5,754 nucleotides of DNA from Pseudomonadota bacterium (GTDB lineage Bacteria > Pseudomonadota > Alphaproteobacteria > Rhizobiales > Xanthobacteraceae), in contig JAJYAH010000494.1 in NCBI GenBank assembly GCA_021779635.1, forward strand, positions 1-5,754. The letters are read 5' to 3'. How positions within the stretch are numbered: the stretch's first letter is position 1; every line of letters begins with the position of its first letter. The notes under the pieces are model-generated. The model saw only the letters and a program-made list of their open reading frames with translations, made no database searches and was not told the DNA's origin. The position numbers were made by a program, and so were the translations under genes. Below, piece by piece: positions 1 to 5,548 of this stretch.

Positions 1-660
1 GTCGCGCACCAGGCGATCGGACATCTGCCCGGTCACTGGCAGCTTGCGCTCCCGCTCGAACTTCTGGATCGCGGCCTGGGTGTCCGAACCGATCGTCCCG
101 GTCGGCTTCAACTGGCCGTAGCCATATTCCGTGAGCACGCGCTGCACCGCCGCCACACGGTGCGAGGCCTGGGCCGCGGCTGGAATTGGTGCGGGTGGCC
201 GCGGAACATTGGCCGGCACCGGCATTACGGCGGTGGCCTTGACCAGATTGGCGAGCGGATCCGCAGCTTTAGGTTGGACGGCTCTGGGTTCGACGGCTTT
301 CGGCTCGGCAGGTTTGATCTCGACCGGCCTGGACTCGACAGGCCTGGACTCGGCAGGCTTGAATTCCGGCAGTGAGGTCTCGGCGGGCTTGGTTGCGAGT
401 TCGACCGGGCGCGGACGCGGCAACGGACTGGCTGGCGCCAATCCTGCCGCCGGCATAGCAACGACCGAGCCGAACATCGGCGACGGATGGTGCCCCGCCT
501 GCAGGAACAGCGCGTTGGCGATGATCGCGCTGGCTGCGGCAAACGCCAGCACGCCGGCCACCAGATCTTTCGGGCTATGAAGCAGGATGCGCATCGCCAG
601 GCCGCGCTCGGCTTCCGCGTCAACGGCAACCGCACGCGCGCCGCGGCGGCGGCGCGGCAT
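1..660 (-). CDS. Membrane-anchored peptidoglycan-binding domain protein (partial, C-terminus beyond the window)
   Basis: An open frame runs leftward from an ATG at 660-658 to the window edge, giving 220 residues without a stop. A basic N-terminus (MPRRRRGARA) is followed by one hydrophobic segment at about residues 33-53, predicting a single membrane anchor. Then comes a long Pro/Ala/Glu/Lys-rich linker (about 60-165) with five-residue repeats, and from about residue 170 a peptidoglycan-binding-1 type fold: AVQRVLTEYGYG, TGTIGSDTQAAIQKFE and LPVTGQMSDRLV match the usual helix-loop pattern of that family. The likely role is attachment to the cell wall from the inner membrane. The start is supported by AAAGGA at 673-668, seven bases upstream. 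The gene begins 22 bases after the kinase stop, so the two are probably co-transcribed. Residue 23 is another possible Met start but has no better signal. What follows the binding domain cannot be seen. Confidence 0.88.
   Translation of the reverse strand, partial: MPRRRRGARAVAVDAEAERGLAMRILLHSPKDLVAGVLAFAAASAIIANALFLQAGHHPSPMFGSVVAMPAAGLAPASPLPRPRPVELATKPAETSLPEFKPAESRPVESRPVEIKPAEPKAVEPRAVQPKAADPLANLVKATAVMPVPANVPRPPAPIPAAAQASHRVAAVQRVLTEYGYGQLKPTGTIGSDTQAAIQKFERERKLPVTGQMSDRLVRD
256..360 (-). repeat. Five-residue tandem repeats in the linker of the wall-binding protein
   Basis: Within the preceding gene, residues 101-135 read as imperfect repeats of (K/R)-(P/A)-(A/V)-(E/Q/D)-(S/I/P), about seven units. 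At DNA level the best preserved copies are 15-base units at 326-340 and 341-355, which differ at one base, with a more diverged copy at 311-325. Such Pro/Glu/Lys repeats usually form extended spacers in the periplasm and vary in number between strains. The spacer role is inference. Confidence 0.75.
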
Positions 661-682
661 GTCGTCATCCTTTACAACGTGT

Positions 683-2551
683 CTAGGCACTTTTCTTCAC
701 CTGATGCGGCTGGCTTGGTGGTCCGGATCGCAACGCCGGCGTCAGCGTTGCGATATTGCTGGATGGCTGCGGCGCCGGCGGCGTCAACGCCAGCGGCAAA
801 GCCACGGTTACGGTGGTGCCCTCATTGATCCTGCTTTGCACGGTGATCTCGCCGGCATGCAGCCCGACCAGGCTCTTGACGATCGACAGTCCGAGGCCGG
901 TGCCTTCGTGCCGCCGTTGATAGGTCTTGCCGGCCTGGAAGAAGGGGTCGCCGATCCGCTTGAGATCGTCGGCTGCGATGCCGACGCCGGTGTCCGCGAC
1001 GCGAAGCATCAGCCGCGATCCGTCGACCCCGGCGGAAACCGTCACCACGCCGCCACGCTCGGTGAATTTGATGGCATTGGAGACGAGGTTCAACACGATC
1101 TGTTTGAACGCGCGCGGATCGCCGTTCATGACCGGCAGATCCTCGGGAGCCCGGGTCACGAGGTCGATCCCGTTCTCGCGGGCCTTCAATGCGAGCAGGT
1201 TGCAGCAATTGAGCACCGCCGCACGCGGCGCGAACGGCTCCGGTGAAATTTCGAAATTGCCGGATTCCATCTTCGACATGTCGAGGATGCCGTTGACCAC
1301 CGACAGCAGATGCTGGCCCGAATCGTTGATCAGTTGGGCGTATTCCTTGCGGCGCGCCGCATCCAGCATCAACGCATTTTCCTGAACGATCATTTCGGAG
1401 AAACCGATAATGGCGTTGAGCGGCGTGCGCAATTCATGACTCATGGTGGCGAGAAAGCGGCTCTTGGCCGCGTCCGCCTGCTCGGCGGCGGTGCGCGCCA
1501 GATCGAGCGCCTGTTCCTGGATTTTCCGGTCGGTGACGTCGCGCATCACGGCGACGACCTCGAATTCAGGCGCCGTCGTCGTCTGCGACGGCCGCTCGAG
1601 CGGCCGGCAACGCATCTCAACCCAGATGAAATCGGCCGAATTGTTCGGACCGCGCTCGCCGCCGCGCGGCGCGTCTCTTCTCAGGCGAAATTCCACGCTG
1701 CGCGCCTCGCCGTCGCGCGCCGCGTCCGAGAGAGCCGTGAGATAGGCCGGACGATCCGCGACATGGACGCGGTCGAACAGACCGTGCCCAAGCAGCCGCG
1801 TTACCGGGGCACCCAACATCGTCTCGACCGCTGGCGAAATGAATTGCACCGCGCCGTTGCGGCGATGGCGCGAAATCACGTCGCTCATGTTTCGCGCCAG
1901 CAGGTGATATCGATCTTCCTCGACATTGAGCAGCGACACACTGATGCGGGCCAGCGACTCCGCGCCGAATGCGAGCCCGGCGGCATAGACCGTCGCCGAC
2001 GCCACGCCGAAGGCCGTGAGGGTGCCGCGCAAGGCCGCGATCGAATCGGAAGCCGGCAACATGTCGAAATGCCCGAGAGCGATCAGCAGCGCGGCGCATA
2101 CCAGCGCCAGGGCGGACGCGAATACGACCACGCGGCGTGATGCCGAGAGTGCGGCTTCAAGCGGAACAACGACCAGCCAGATCGCGGCAAAGGACTCAAT
2201 GCCACCGGTCTTTATTGCCAGCGTCATCACCATGCCCGCCATCGCCAGCGATGACAGGACATGCGCGCCTTCGTAGCGGCCGGTACGCGACAGAAACCAC
2301 GACAGCAGAATGGGAGCGATCAGCCAGGTGAATGCTGCGACCTCAAGGGCGGTCGGCGCGCCGCGCATCGCCAGATAGACCGGGAATGCCGCGAAAGCCA
2401 CCAGGCTTCCGAGCAACCGCGGCGCGATGAATGCGCGATGCCGTGCGCGGGTCAACGCGTCATATCGCGCTGATGGATGCAGCAGCGCATCGAGACAATC
2501 GCGGATGATATTCAAAACTGCCACAGCTTTCGCGCCTCGGTTGTTCGTCAA
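683..2551 (-). CDS. PAS-domain membrane sensor histidine kinase, DivJ/PleC-like
   Basis: A 622-residue kinase. About six hydrophobic helices fill residues 43-196 with little periplasmic sequence between them. A PAS-like domain covers about 210-340 (RYHLLARNMSDVI, then VAVMRDVTDRK). A HisKA domain follows with H-box FLATMSHELRTPLNAIIGF and phospho-acceptor His372. The ATPase domain shows the N-box (LNLVSNAIKF, Asn488 and Asn492), the G1 box (ADTGVGI, Asp520), the F-box (GDPFFQ) and the G2 box (GTGLGLSIV, 550-558). All key residues are intact and there is no receiver domain. A Pro-rich tail follows residue 588. The H-box and membrane-PAS-HisKA layout resemble the DivJ/PleC kinases that act on DivK in alphaproteobacteria; the exact orthologue is not proven. 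The start is uncertain: the listed start is TTG at 2551 with no close ribosome site. GTG at 2524 (residue 10) has GAGG ten bases upstream, and TTG at 2515 is another option. It probably forms an operon with the wall-binding gene. Confidence 0.93.
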   Translation of the reverse strand: MTNNRGAKAVAVLNIIRDCLDALLHPSARYDALTRARHRAFIAPRLLGSLVAFAAFPVYLAMRGAPTALEVAAFTWLIAPILLSWFLSRTGRYEGAHVLSSLAMAGMVMTLAIKTGGIESFAAIWLVVVPLEAALSASRRVVVFASALALVCAALLIALGHFDMLPASDSIAALRGTLTAFGVASATVYAAGLAFGAESLARISVSLLNVEEDRYHLLARNMSDVISRHRRNGAVQFISPAVETMLGAPVTRLLGHGLFDRVHVADRPAYLTALSDAARDGEARSVEFRLRRDAPRGGERGPNNSADFIWVEMRCRPLERPSQTTTAPEFEVVAVMRDVTDRKIQEQALDLARTAAEQADAAKSRFLATMSHELRTPLNAIIGFSEMIVQENALMLDAARRKEYAQLINDSGQHLLSVVNGILDMSKMESGNFEISPEPFAPRAAVLNCCNLLALKARENGIDLVTRAPEDLPVMNGDPRAFKQIVLNLVSNAIKFTERGGVVTVSAGVDGSRLMLRVADTGVGIAADDLKRIGDPFFQAGKTYQRRHEGTGLGLSIVKSLVGLHAGEITVQSRINEGTTVTVALPLALTPPAPQPSSNIATLTPALRSGPPSQPHQVKKSA

Positions 2552-2604
2552 ACAGACGCGCCGGAACGCTCCCTTTATTGTTGCGCCACCGTGTCAGAGC
2601 GAAA

Positions 2605-2619
2605 TTAAGCGAACGCTAA
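2605..2619. promoter_or_regulatory. CtrA-box-like sequence upstream of the histidine kinase
   Basis: The sequence reads TTAA-GCGAACG-CTAA, matching the CtrA recognition pattern TTAA-N7-TTAA at seven of eight defined bases with exact spacing. It lies 54 bases upstream of the annotated kinase start, in the likely promoter zone. The match is direct; binding is inference. A 7/8 match will recur by chance in a genome, so the support is mainly its location in front of a DivJ/PleC-like kinase. Confidence 0.35.
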
Positions 2620-2633
2620 GGCGCCCGGGCCGA

Positions 2634-2664
2634 CGGTCAAAGACCGAGTCTTTGCGGGGTTTTT
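2634..2664 (+). terminator. Terminator-like hairpin with T run, with an alternative overlapping hairpin
   Basis: CAAAGAC (2638-2644), a three-base loop and GTCTTTG (2648-2654) form a perfect 7-bp stem, followed by CGGGG and then five T (2660-2664). The stem is AT-rich and the T run is offset by five bases, so this is a weak terminator at best. CGGTC (2634-2638), AAA and GACCG (2642-2646) form a competing 5-bp stem that excludes the first. No gene ending just upstream on the plus strand needs a terminator here, so it could instead end an untranslated RNA or a leader transcript. Confidence 0.3.
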
Positions 2665-2778
2665 GCGGGTCCCAACACGGCTCATTCCATGCAGATGGTG
2701 AACGTCGGGTTTCCAGGGCGGACCGGTATGGTTTCGAAATGGTGGATGAGCCGGACCGAAGACGAAAGCCGCCATCAA

Positions 2779-2828
2779 TCGAAAATTTACACCGAATCAA
2801 ATCAGCCGGATTTTTCCCAAATTTTCGA
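2779..2828. repeat. AT-rich 10-bp inverted repeat with a nested stem
   Basis: TCGAAAATTT (2779-2788) and AAATTTTCGA (2819-2828) are exact inverted copies separated by 30 bases. Inside the spacer, AAATC (2799-2803) and GATTT (2809-2813) form a second small stem. It lies 109 bases upstream of the DUF5330-like start. It could be an operator for a dimeric or H-NS-like protein (MucR proteins favour AT-rich targets) or an RNA structure in a leader. Function is unknown. Confidence 0.55.
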
Positions 2829-2936
2829 CGAATTAAGTTCAATGCAAACACTTGCGATTTATCGACGGCTGTTAATCAGGACCGATTGCGCGAGATAAAC
2901 CGCAACAGGATCAAGAAGGACGGCCGGGGTCGCGAG

Positions 2937-3329
2937 ATGTTTTTCCTGCTTCGCATGGCATTCTGGCTCGGGCTGGTGCTCGTGCTGTTGCCAAGAGACA
3001 AGACGCCTGAATCGGAAAAGTTGCCGCAACTGGGGGCGTCCGAAGCCGTCTCCGCAGCGACCGCTGCCGTCTCGGACATGAGTCAGTTTTGCAAGCGCCA
3101 GCCGGCGGCATGTGAAGTCGGTGGCCAGGCCGCGACCGTCATCGGCCAGCGCGCCCAGGCCGGCGCGCGCAAGCTCTATCAGATCATCACCGACAAGCGT
3201 TCGCCCGAACATACCGGTTCGATCGGCGGCGTCGGGAATGCAGATCCTTTGCCTGCCGAAACCGCGCCGCGCGATACGCTGACACCGGACGATCTGGTGG
3301 CGGAGTGGCATGCCGTCCCGCCGCCGTGA
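2937..3329 (+). CDS. DUF5330-like small membrane-anchored protein
   Basis: The gene encodes 130 residues from ATG at 2937. The N-terminus (MFFLLRMAFWLGLVLVLLP) is a hydrophobic anchor or uncleaved signal of about 18 residues. The rest is polar, so the body probably faces the periplasm. Two cysteines in FCKRQPAACE (Cys52 and Cys59) are spaced to allow a disulfide. The tail is Pro-rich, ending in DDLVAEWHAVPPP. Start sequence, cysteine motif and length recall the DUF5330 family of rhizobia and relatives, whose function is unknown to me. The frame is open further upstream, but this ATG directly precedes the hydrophobic segment and has a weak GGGG signal seven bases before it; the better AAGGA is 17 bases away. 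SufE follows 98 bases downstream on the same strand. Confidence 0.85.
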   Translation: MFFLLRMAFWLGLVLVLLPRDKTPESEKLPQLGASEAVSAATAAVSDMSQFCKRQPAACEVGGQAATVIGQRAQAGARKLYQIITDKRSPEHTGSIGGVGNADPLPAETAPRDTLTPDDLVAEWHAVPPP

Positions 3330-3374
3330 CCGCGAATTGAACCCGAAACCAGCGCCATTTTTCGTTCGATCATA

Positions 3375-3403
3375 TCGCTTTCGATCGCCTGCGGTCCTAT
3401 ATA
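3375..3403 (+). promoter_or_regulatory. Possible promoter of sufE
   Basis: TATATA at 3398-3403 resembles a -10 box, with TCGCTT at 3375-3380 seventeen bases upstream as a poor -35 box. A start site near 3410 would leave a leader of about 18 bases. TTCGATC occurs twice here (3365-3371 and 3380-3386), 15 bases apart, and could be a direct-repeat operator. Read-through from the DUF5330-like gene is the alternative. Confidence 0.3.
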
Positions 3404-3427
3404 TGGCCGAGGGATTGAATACGGGAC

Positions 3428-3859
3428 ATGATGAAGATCGACGAAATCAGGGATAATTTCGCGCTGTTGGAGGACTGGGAGGACCGCTATCGGTACGTCA
3501 TCGAACTCGGCCGTACGCTGGATCCGATGCCGGAAGCCGAGCATTCCTCAGCCAACAAGGTGCAGGGCTGCGCCAGCCAGGTCTGGCTCTCCAAGCAGAT
3601 CGACCGCCGTGGCGCCGGCACGCCCGTGCTGAATTATCTCGGCGACAGCGATGCGCATATCGTGCGCGGGCTGATCGCGATCCTGCTGACGCTGTATTCC
3701 GGCCACACGCCGCAGCAGATCCTTTCCACCGATGCGATCGCGGTGTTCGACGAATTCGGCTTTCGCGAGCATCTGACCCCGCAGCGCTCCAACGGGCTGC
3801 GCGCCATGGTCGATCGCATTCGCTCCGACGCCCGCGAGGCGCTTGCCGCTGCCTCCTGA
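3428..3859 (+). CDS. sufE: SufE-family cysteine desulfurase sulfur acceptor
   Basis: The gene encodes 143 residues, the normal size for SufE. SufE takes persulfide sulfur from the cysteine desulfurase SufS, stimulates it, and passes sulfur to the SufBCD scaffold during Fe-S cluster assembly in the cytoplasm. The family signature is clear: an N-terminal helix with FALLEDWEDRYRYVIELGR, then NKVQGCASQVWL carrying the acceptor Cys48 (counterpart of Cys51 of E. coli SufE), then DSDAHIVRGLIAILLTLYSG. The C-terminus has the typical L-T-P-QRSNGL-R-AMV-RI pattern. Two adjacent ATG codons (3428 and 3431) could start it; a CGGGA signal favours the second slightly. It stands apart from any suf operon here, which is common for SufE in rhizobia. 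The window shows no clear iron-responsive site. Confidence 0.96.
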   Translation: MMKIDEIRDNFALLEDWEDRYRYVIELGRTLDPMPEAEHSSANKVQGCASQVWLSKQIDRRGAGTPVLNYLGDSDAHIVRGLIAILLTLYSGHTPQQILSTDAIAVFDEFGFREHLTPQRSNGLRAMVDRIRSDAREALAAAS

Positions 3860-3914
3860 CGGTCTGCTCACCGCGAACGCATCGCCGCGCCGGACGCATT
3901 TGGTTGGAGATAGT

Positions 3915-3951
3915 CCGCCGATGGCTTTCGATTGAATCGATCTGTCGGCGG
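3915..3951. repeat. Nested inverted repeat downstream of sufE
   Basis: CCGCCGA (3915-3921) and TCGGCGG (3945-3951) are exact inverted copies. Between them TCGATT-G-AATCGA (3928-3940) is itself a palindrome with a one-base centre. The element lies between the convergent sufE and mucR stops and just before a stronger hairpin. It may add to termination or be a protein site. Confidence 0.5.
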
Positions 3952-3956
3952 GTCAC

Positions 3957-3985
3957 TTCACCTCTCCCCGTCGGGGAGAGGTGAA
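3957..3985. terminator. 13-bp perfect hairpin between convergent sufE and mucR, likely bidirectional terminator or dispersed palindrome
   Basis: TTCACCTCTCCCC (3957-3969), loop GTC and GGGGAGAGGTGAA (3973-3985) form a perfect 13-bp stem with a GC-rich core. It sits between the sufE stop (3859) and the mucR stop (4030), where a shared terminator is expected. It lacks a long T run. The CTCTCCCC / GGGGAGAG core resembles a palindrome I recall seeing often between genes in Bradyrhizobium-like genomes, so it may be one copy of a dispersed repeat. That recollection is not checked here. Confidence 0.65.
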
Positions 3986-4029
3986 CGCTTCCGCTGAATT
4001 TGTGGATCAAGCCAGACTCATCAACCGAG

Positions 4030-4443
4030 CTATTTTCGTCGCCGCTGCTGCTGGCCAAGTCCCATTTTTTTGGCAAGCTGCGAGCGCGCCACCGCGTAAT
4101 TCGGCGCCACCATCGGATAGTCGGCCGGAAGGCCCCATTTGTCCCGGTATTGCTCCGGCGTCATGTTGTATTGCGTCCGCAAATGGCGTTTCAGAGATTT
4201 GAAGCGCTTGCCGTCCTCGAGACATACCAGGTAGTCGGGGGTCATCGATTTTTTGACGGAAACCGCAGGTTTGGCCGGTTCCTGCGGCGTCTCGATCCGC
4301 CCTCCCGAGACCCGCAGCAACGCCGCATGAATCTGACTGATCAGGGCCGGAATTTCGGAAGCGGGCGTCGGGTTGTTGCTGAGATAGGCCGACACGATGC
4401 TCGCGGTCAGGTCGATGAAATTCTTGCCGGCAGCGTCGGTCAT
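4030..4443 (-). CDS. mucR: MucR/Ros-family transcriptional regulator
   Basis: The gene encodes 137 residues, full length for the MucR/Ros family. These DNA-binding proteins control exopolysaccharide, motility, symbiosis or virulence genes and, in several alphaproteobacteria, cell-cycle genes. Residues 8-45 form the N-terminal helical region used for oligomerisation (FIDLTASIVSAYLSNN, ISQIHAALL). The DNA-binding domain spans about 66-130: CLEDGKRFKSLKRHL, then MTPEQYRDKWGLPADYPMVAPNYA. A basic tail (QQQRRRK) ends the protein. In the Ros finger pattern C-x2-C-x9-H-x3-H, this protein has Cys74, Asp77, His87 and Gln91, so the second and fourth positions are changed. The start is supported by GAAAGG eight bases upstream. 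It lies 181 bases downstream of the two-helix membrane gene on the same strand and probably has its own promoter. It converges with sufE. Confidence 0.95.
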   Translation of the reverse strand: MTDAAGKNFIDLTASIVSAYLSNNPTPASEIPALISQIHAALLRVSGGRIETPQEPAKPAVSVKKSMTPDYLVCLEDGKRFKSLKRHLRTQYNMTPEQYRDKWGLPADYPMVAPNYAVARSQLAKKMGLGQQQRRRK

Positions 4444-4542
4444 GGCCTGAACCTTTCAAAGATCGTAACCGCGCAGGAACCTTGCGGATCGAACAGTGTA
4501 CCGCTGCGTCAAGGCGCTTCGCGGAACTATCCATTACGCTCA

Positions 4543-4572
4543 GATATGAGCGGATTGACGCCGAAGTGACAA
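4543..4572 (-). promoter_or_regulatory. Possible mucR promoter with an overlapping inverted repeat
   Basis: On the minus strand TTGTCA (4572-4567) resembles a -35 box (five of six) and CATATC (4548-4543) a weak -10 box, 18 bases apart. The leader would be about 90 bases. GCTCA (4538-4542) and TGAGC (4547-4551) form a small inverted repeat that covers the -10 box, a natural place for a repressor. MucR and RosR repress their own genes in some rhizobia, so autoregulation is possible but not shown. Confidence 0.3.
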
Positions 4573-4624
4573 GAACAACGATGCCTTATTTTTAGAAGCG
4601 GGTTCGCCGGAAGTGGAGGCCTGC

Positions 4625-5548
4625 TTATGGACGCTGATCGAGGTGCGCGCGCAGTTCATCGATCGAGGCGAACCGCATCATGCCTTCGGGCATTTGAGCC
4701 TCGATCGAGCCATCCGAATATAATGAATAGGCCATGCCGTCGACGACGCCCGATTTGAGAACCGTAACCGGCGGATGTTCCTCGTTTCGCGCAGGCGGCG
4801 ATTGGCGATCTGCACCGGTTGGGCCGGCGTTCGGCTCGGTAAATGTCGAAGGTGCGCGGCCGCTGCGCCGCTGCAGCGGCGCATCAGCGGTCCGCGAGCG
4901 TTCCGATTGAGGCCAGGCGTCGTCGAACGTCACCGGCGGCGGGGCCTCGCTCGATTTGAGCGGCGGCGGCGCGGCAGGCGGAGGGACGTGAAGATCGGCC
5001 GCAGACGGATCAGTCGTTCGCGCCTCAGCGCGCTCGCGCTCCTTCCGCGATGACGAAGAAAACAACAGGTTGCGGCGCGGCTTGACGGCTGGCGTGGCTT
5101 CGGCTGCCGGTGGCGCGGGCGGCGGCTCGTTGCGCACGCGCTCGCGCGCCGAAGCCTCGTCCTTCCATGGCGCCGGAGAAAGCGCGGATGGTGGCGCTGC
5201 CGGCTCGGTATCGCCTGGGCCTGCAGCACCAGGCTGGTCGCGGCCGAACGGGAAACCGTCGCTTTCCGGAGCCAGACCGCGCAACGCGGCACTTGCGGCT
5301 GCCGACCGGAGGGGAGTTTCCGCACCCGATGTTGTCGCAAGGCCCGGTCCAAGCTGCAGCGCGATGTTCTTCAACTCCCGAACGACGGCCCAAAGACTAA
5401 GCATGATCATGCCGGTGCAGGCCGCAACCACACCGGTGACCATCAGCGTATTGCCGAAGCTGAATTCCTTGACCGGAATTCCAAATCCGATCCCCAGAAG
5501 ACCAGCCAATAAAATGCCAATCCCGGCGATCAACAGCACGACCATCAT
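4625..5548 (-). CDS. Unknown two-helix membrane protein with long proline-rich region
   Basis: The gene encodes 307 residues. I do not recognise the family. Two hydrophobic helices lie at about residues 2-24 (MVVLLIAGIGILLAGLLGIG) and 34-55 (TLMVTGVVAACTGMIMLSLW), joined by a short loop, so both termini are on the same side, probably the cytoplasm. Residues 70-258 are rich in Pro, Ala, Ser, Arg and Glu and probably disordered; they contain a basic patch (KPRRNLLFSSSSRKERERAE, about 156-175). The last 45 residues look folded (VTVLKSGVVDGMAYSLYSD, then GSIEAQ and RFASIDELRAHL) and could be a small beta-rich ligand or protein contact module. The start is ATG at 5548 with GAGGGG eight bases upstream; the adjacent ATG at 5545 is equally possible. 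Codon use is the same GC-rich type as its neighbours. It may be a cytoplasmic-facing membrane scaffold; this is only an inference from layout. Confidence 0.88.
   Translation of the reverse strand: MMVVLLIAGIGILLAGLLGIGFGIPVKEFSFGNTLMVTGVVAACTGMIMLSLWAVVRELKNIALQLGPGLATTSGAETPLRSAAASAALRGLAPESDGFPFGRDQPGAAGPGDTEPAAPPSALSPAPWKDEASARERVRNEPPPAPPAAEATPAVKPRRNLLFSSSSRKERERAEARTTDPSAADLHVPPPAAPPPLKSSEAPPPVTFDDAWPQSERSRTADAPLQRRSGRAPSTFTEPNAGPTGADRQSPPARNEEHPPVTVLKSGVVDGMAYSLYSDGSIEAQMPEGMMRFASIDELRAHLDQRP

Larger units (their letters stand above)
2552..2936. other. Intergenic region between divergent genes, without a convincing gene
   Basis: These 385 bases separate the leftward kinase from the rightward DUF5330-like gene and should hold promoters for both. 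Two short open frames cross it (2594-2851 leftward and 2689-2898 rightward), but neither has a ribosome site or family-like sequence. The stretch 2777-2880 is clearly richer in A and T than its surroundings. The region holds a CtrA-like box, a hairpin followed by a T run, a 10-bp inverted repeat, and two GANTC sites (2646-2650 and 2794-2798), the target of the alphaproteobacterial CcrM methylase. No clear sigma70-type promoter stands out for either gene. Confidence 0.7.

Noticed and set aside
225..668. A 147-codon minus-strand frame overlapping the wall-binding gene
   Set aside because: Same strand, wrong frame. The frame starting at 660 has the membrane anchor, the peptidoglycan-binding motif and the ribosome site.
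587..1246. A 219-codon plus-strand open frame over the kinase end and the gap to the wall-binding gene
   Set aside because: Antisense to motif-verified kinase sequence, with Arg-rich low-complexity composition and no ribosome site.
1310..2140. A 276-codon plus-strand open frame opposite the histidine kinase
   Set aside because: It lies wholly inside the kinase gene on the other strand, is rich in Arg/Ala/His/Gln as antisense frames of GC-rich genes are, and shows no family motif.
2594..2851. An 85-codon minus-strand frame in the intergenic region
   Set aside because: GTG start without ribosome site, no recognisable motif, and it crosses both hairpin elements.
2689..2898. A 69-codon plus-strand frame in the intergenic region
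   Set aside because: No ribosome site and no family-like sequence; its frame differs from the downstream gene.
3860..4029. A CRISPR-like or mobile-element end, suggested by the closely spaced inverted repeats
   Set aside because: The two repeats differ in sequence, there is no repeat-spacer periodicity, transposase or target duplication, and the convergent-gene setting explains them as terminators.
4000..4569. A 189-codon plus-strand frame opposite mucR
   Set aside because: Antisense to a well-identified MucR gene and without motifs.
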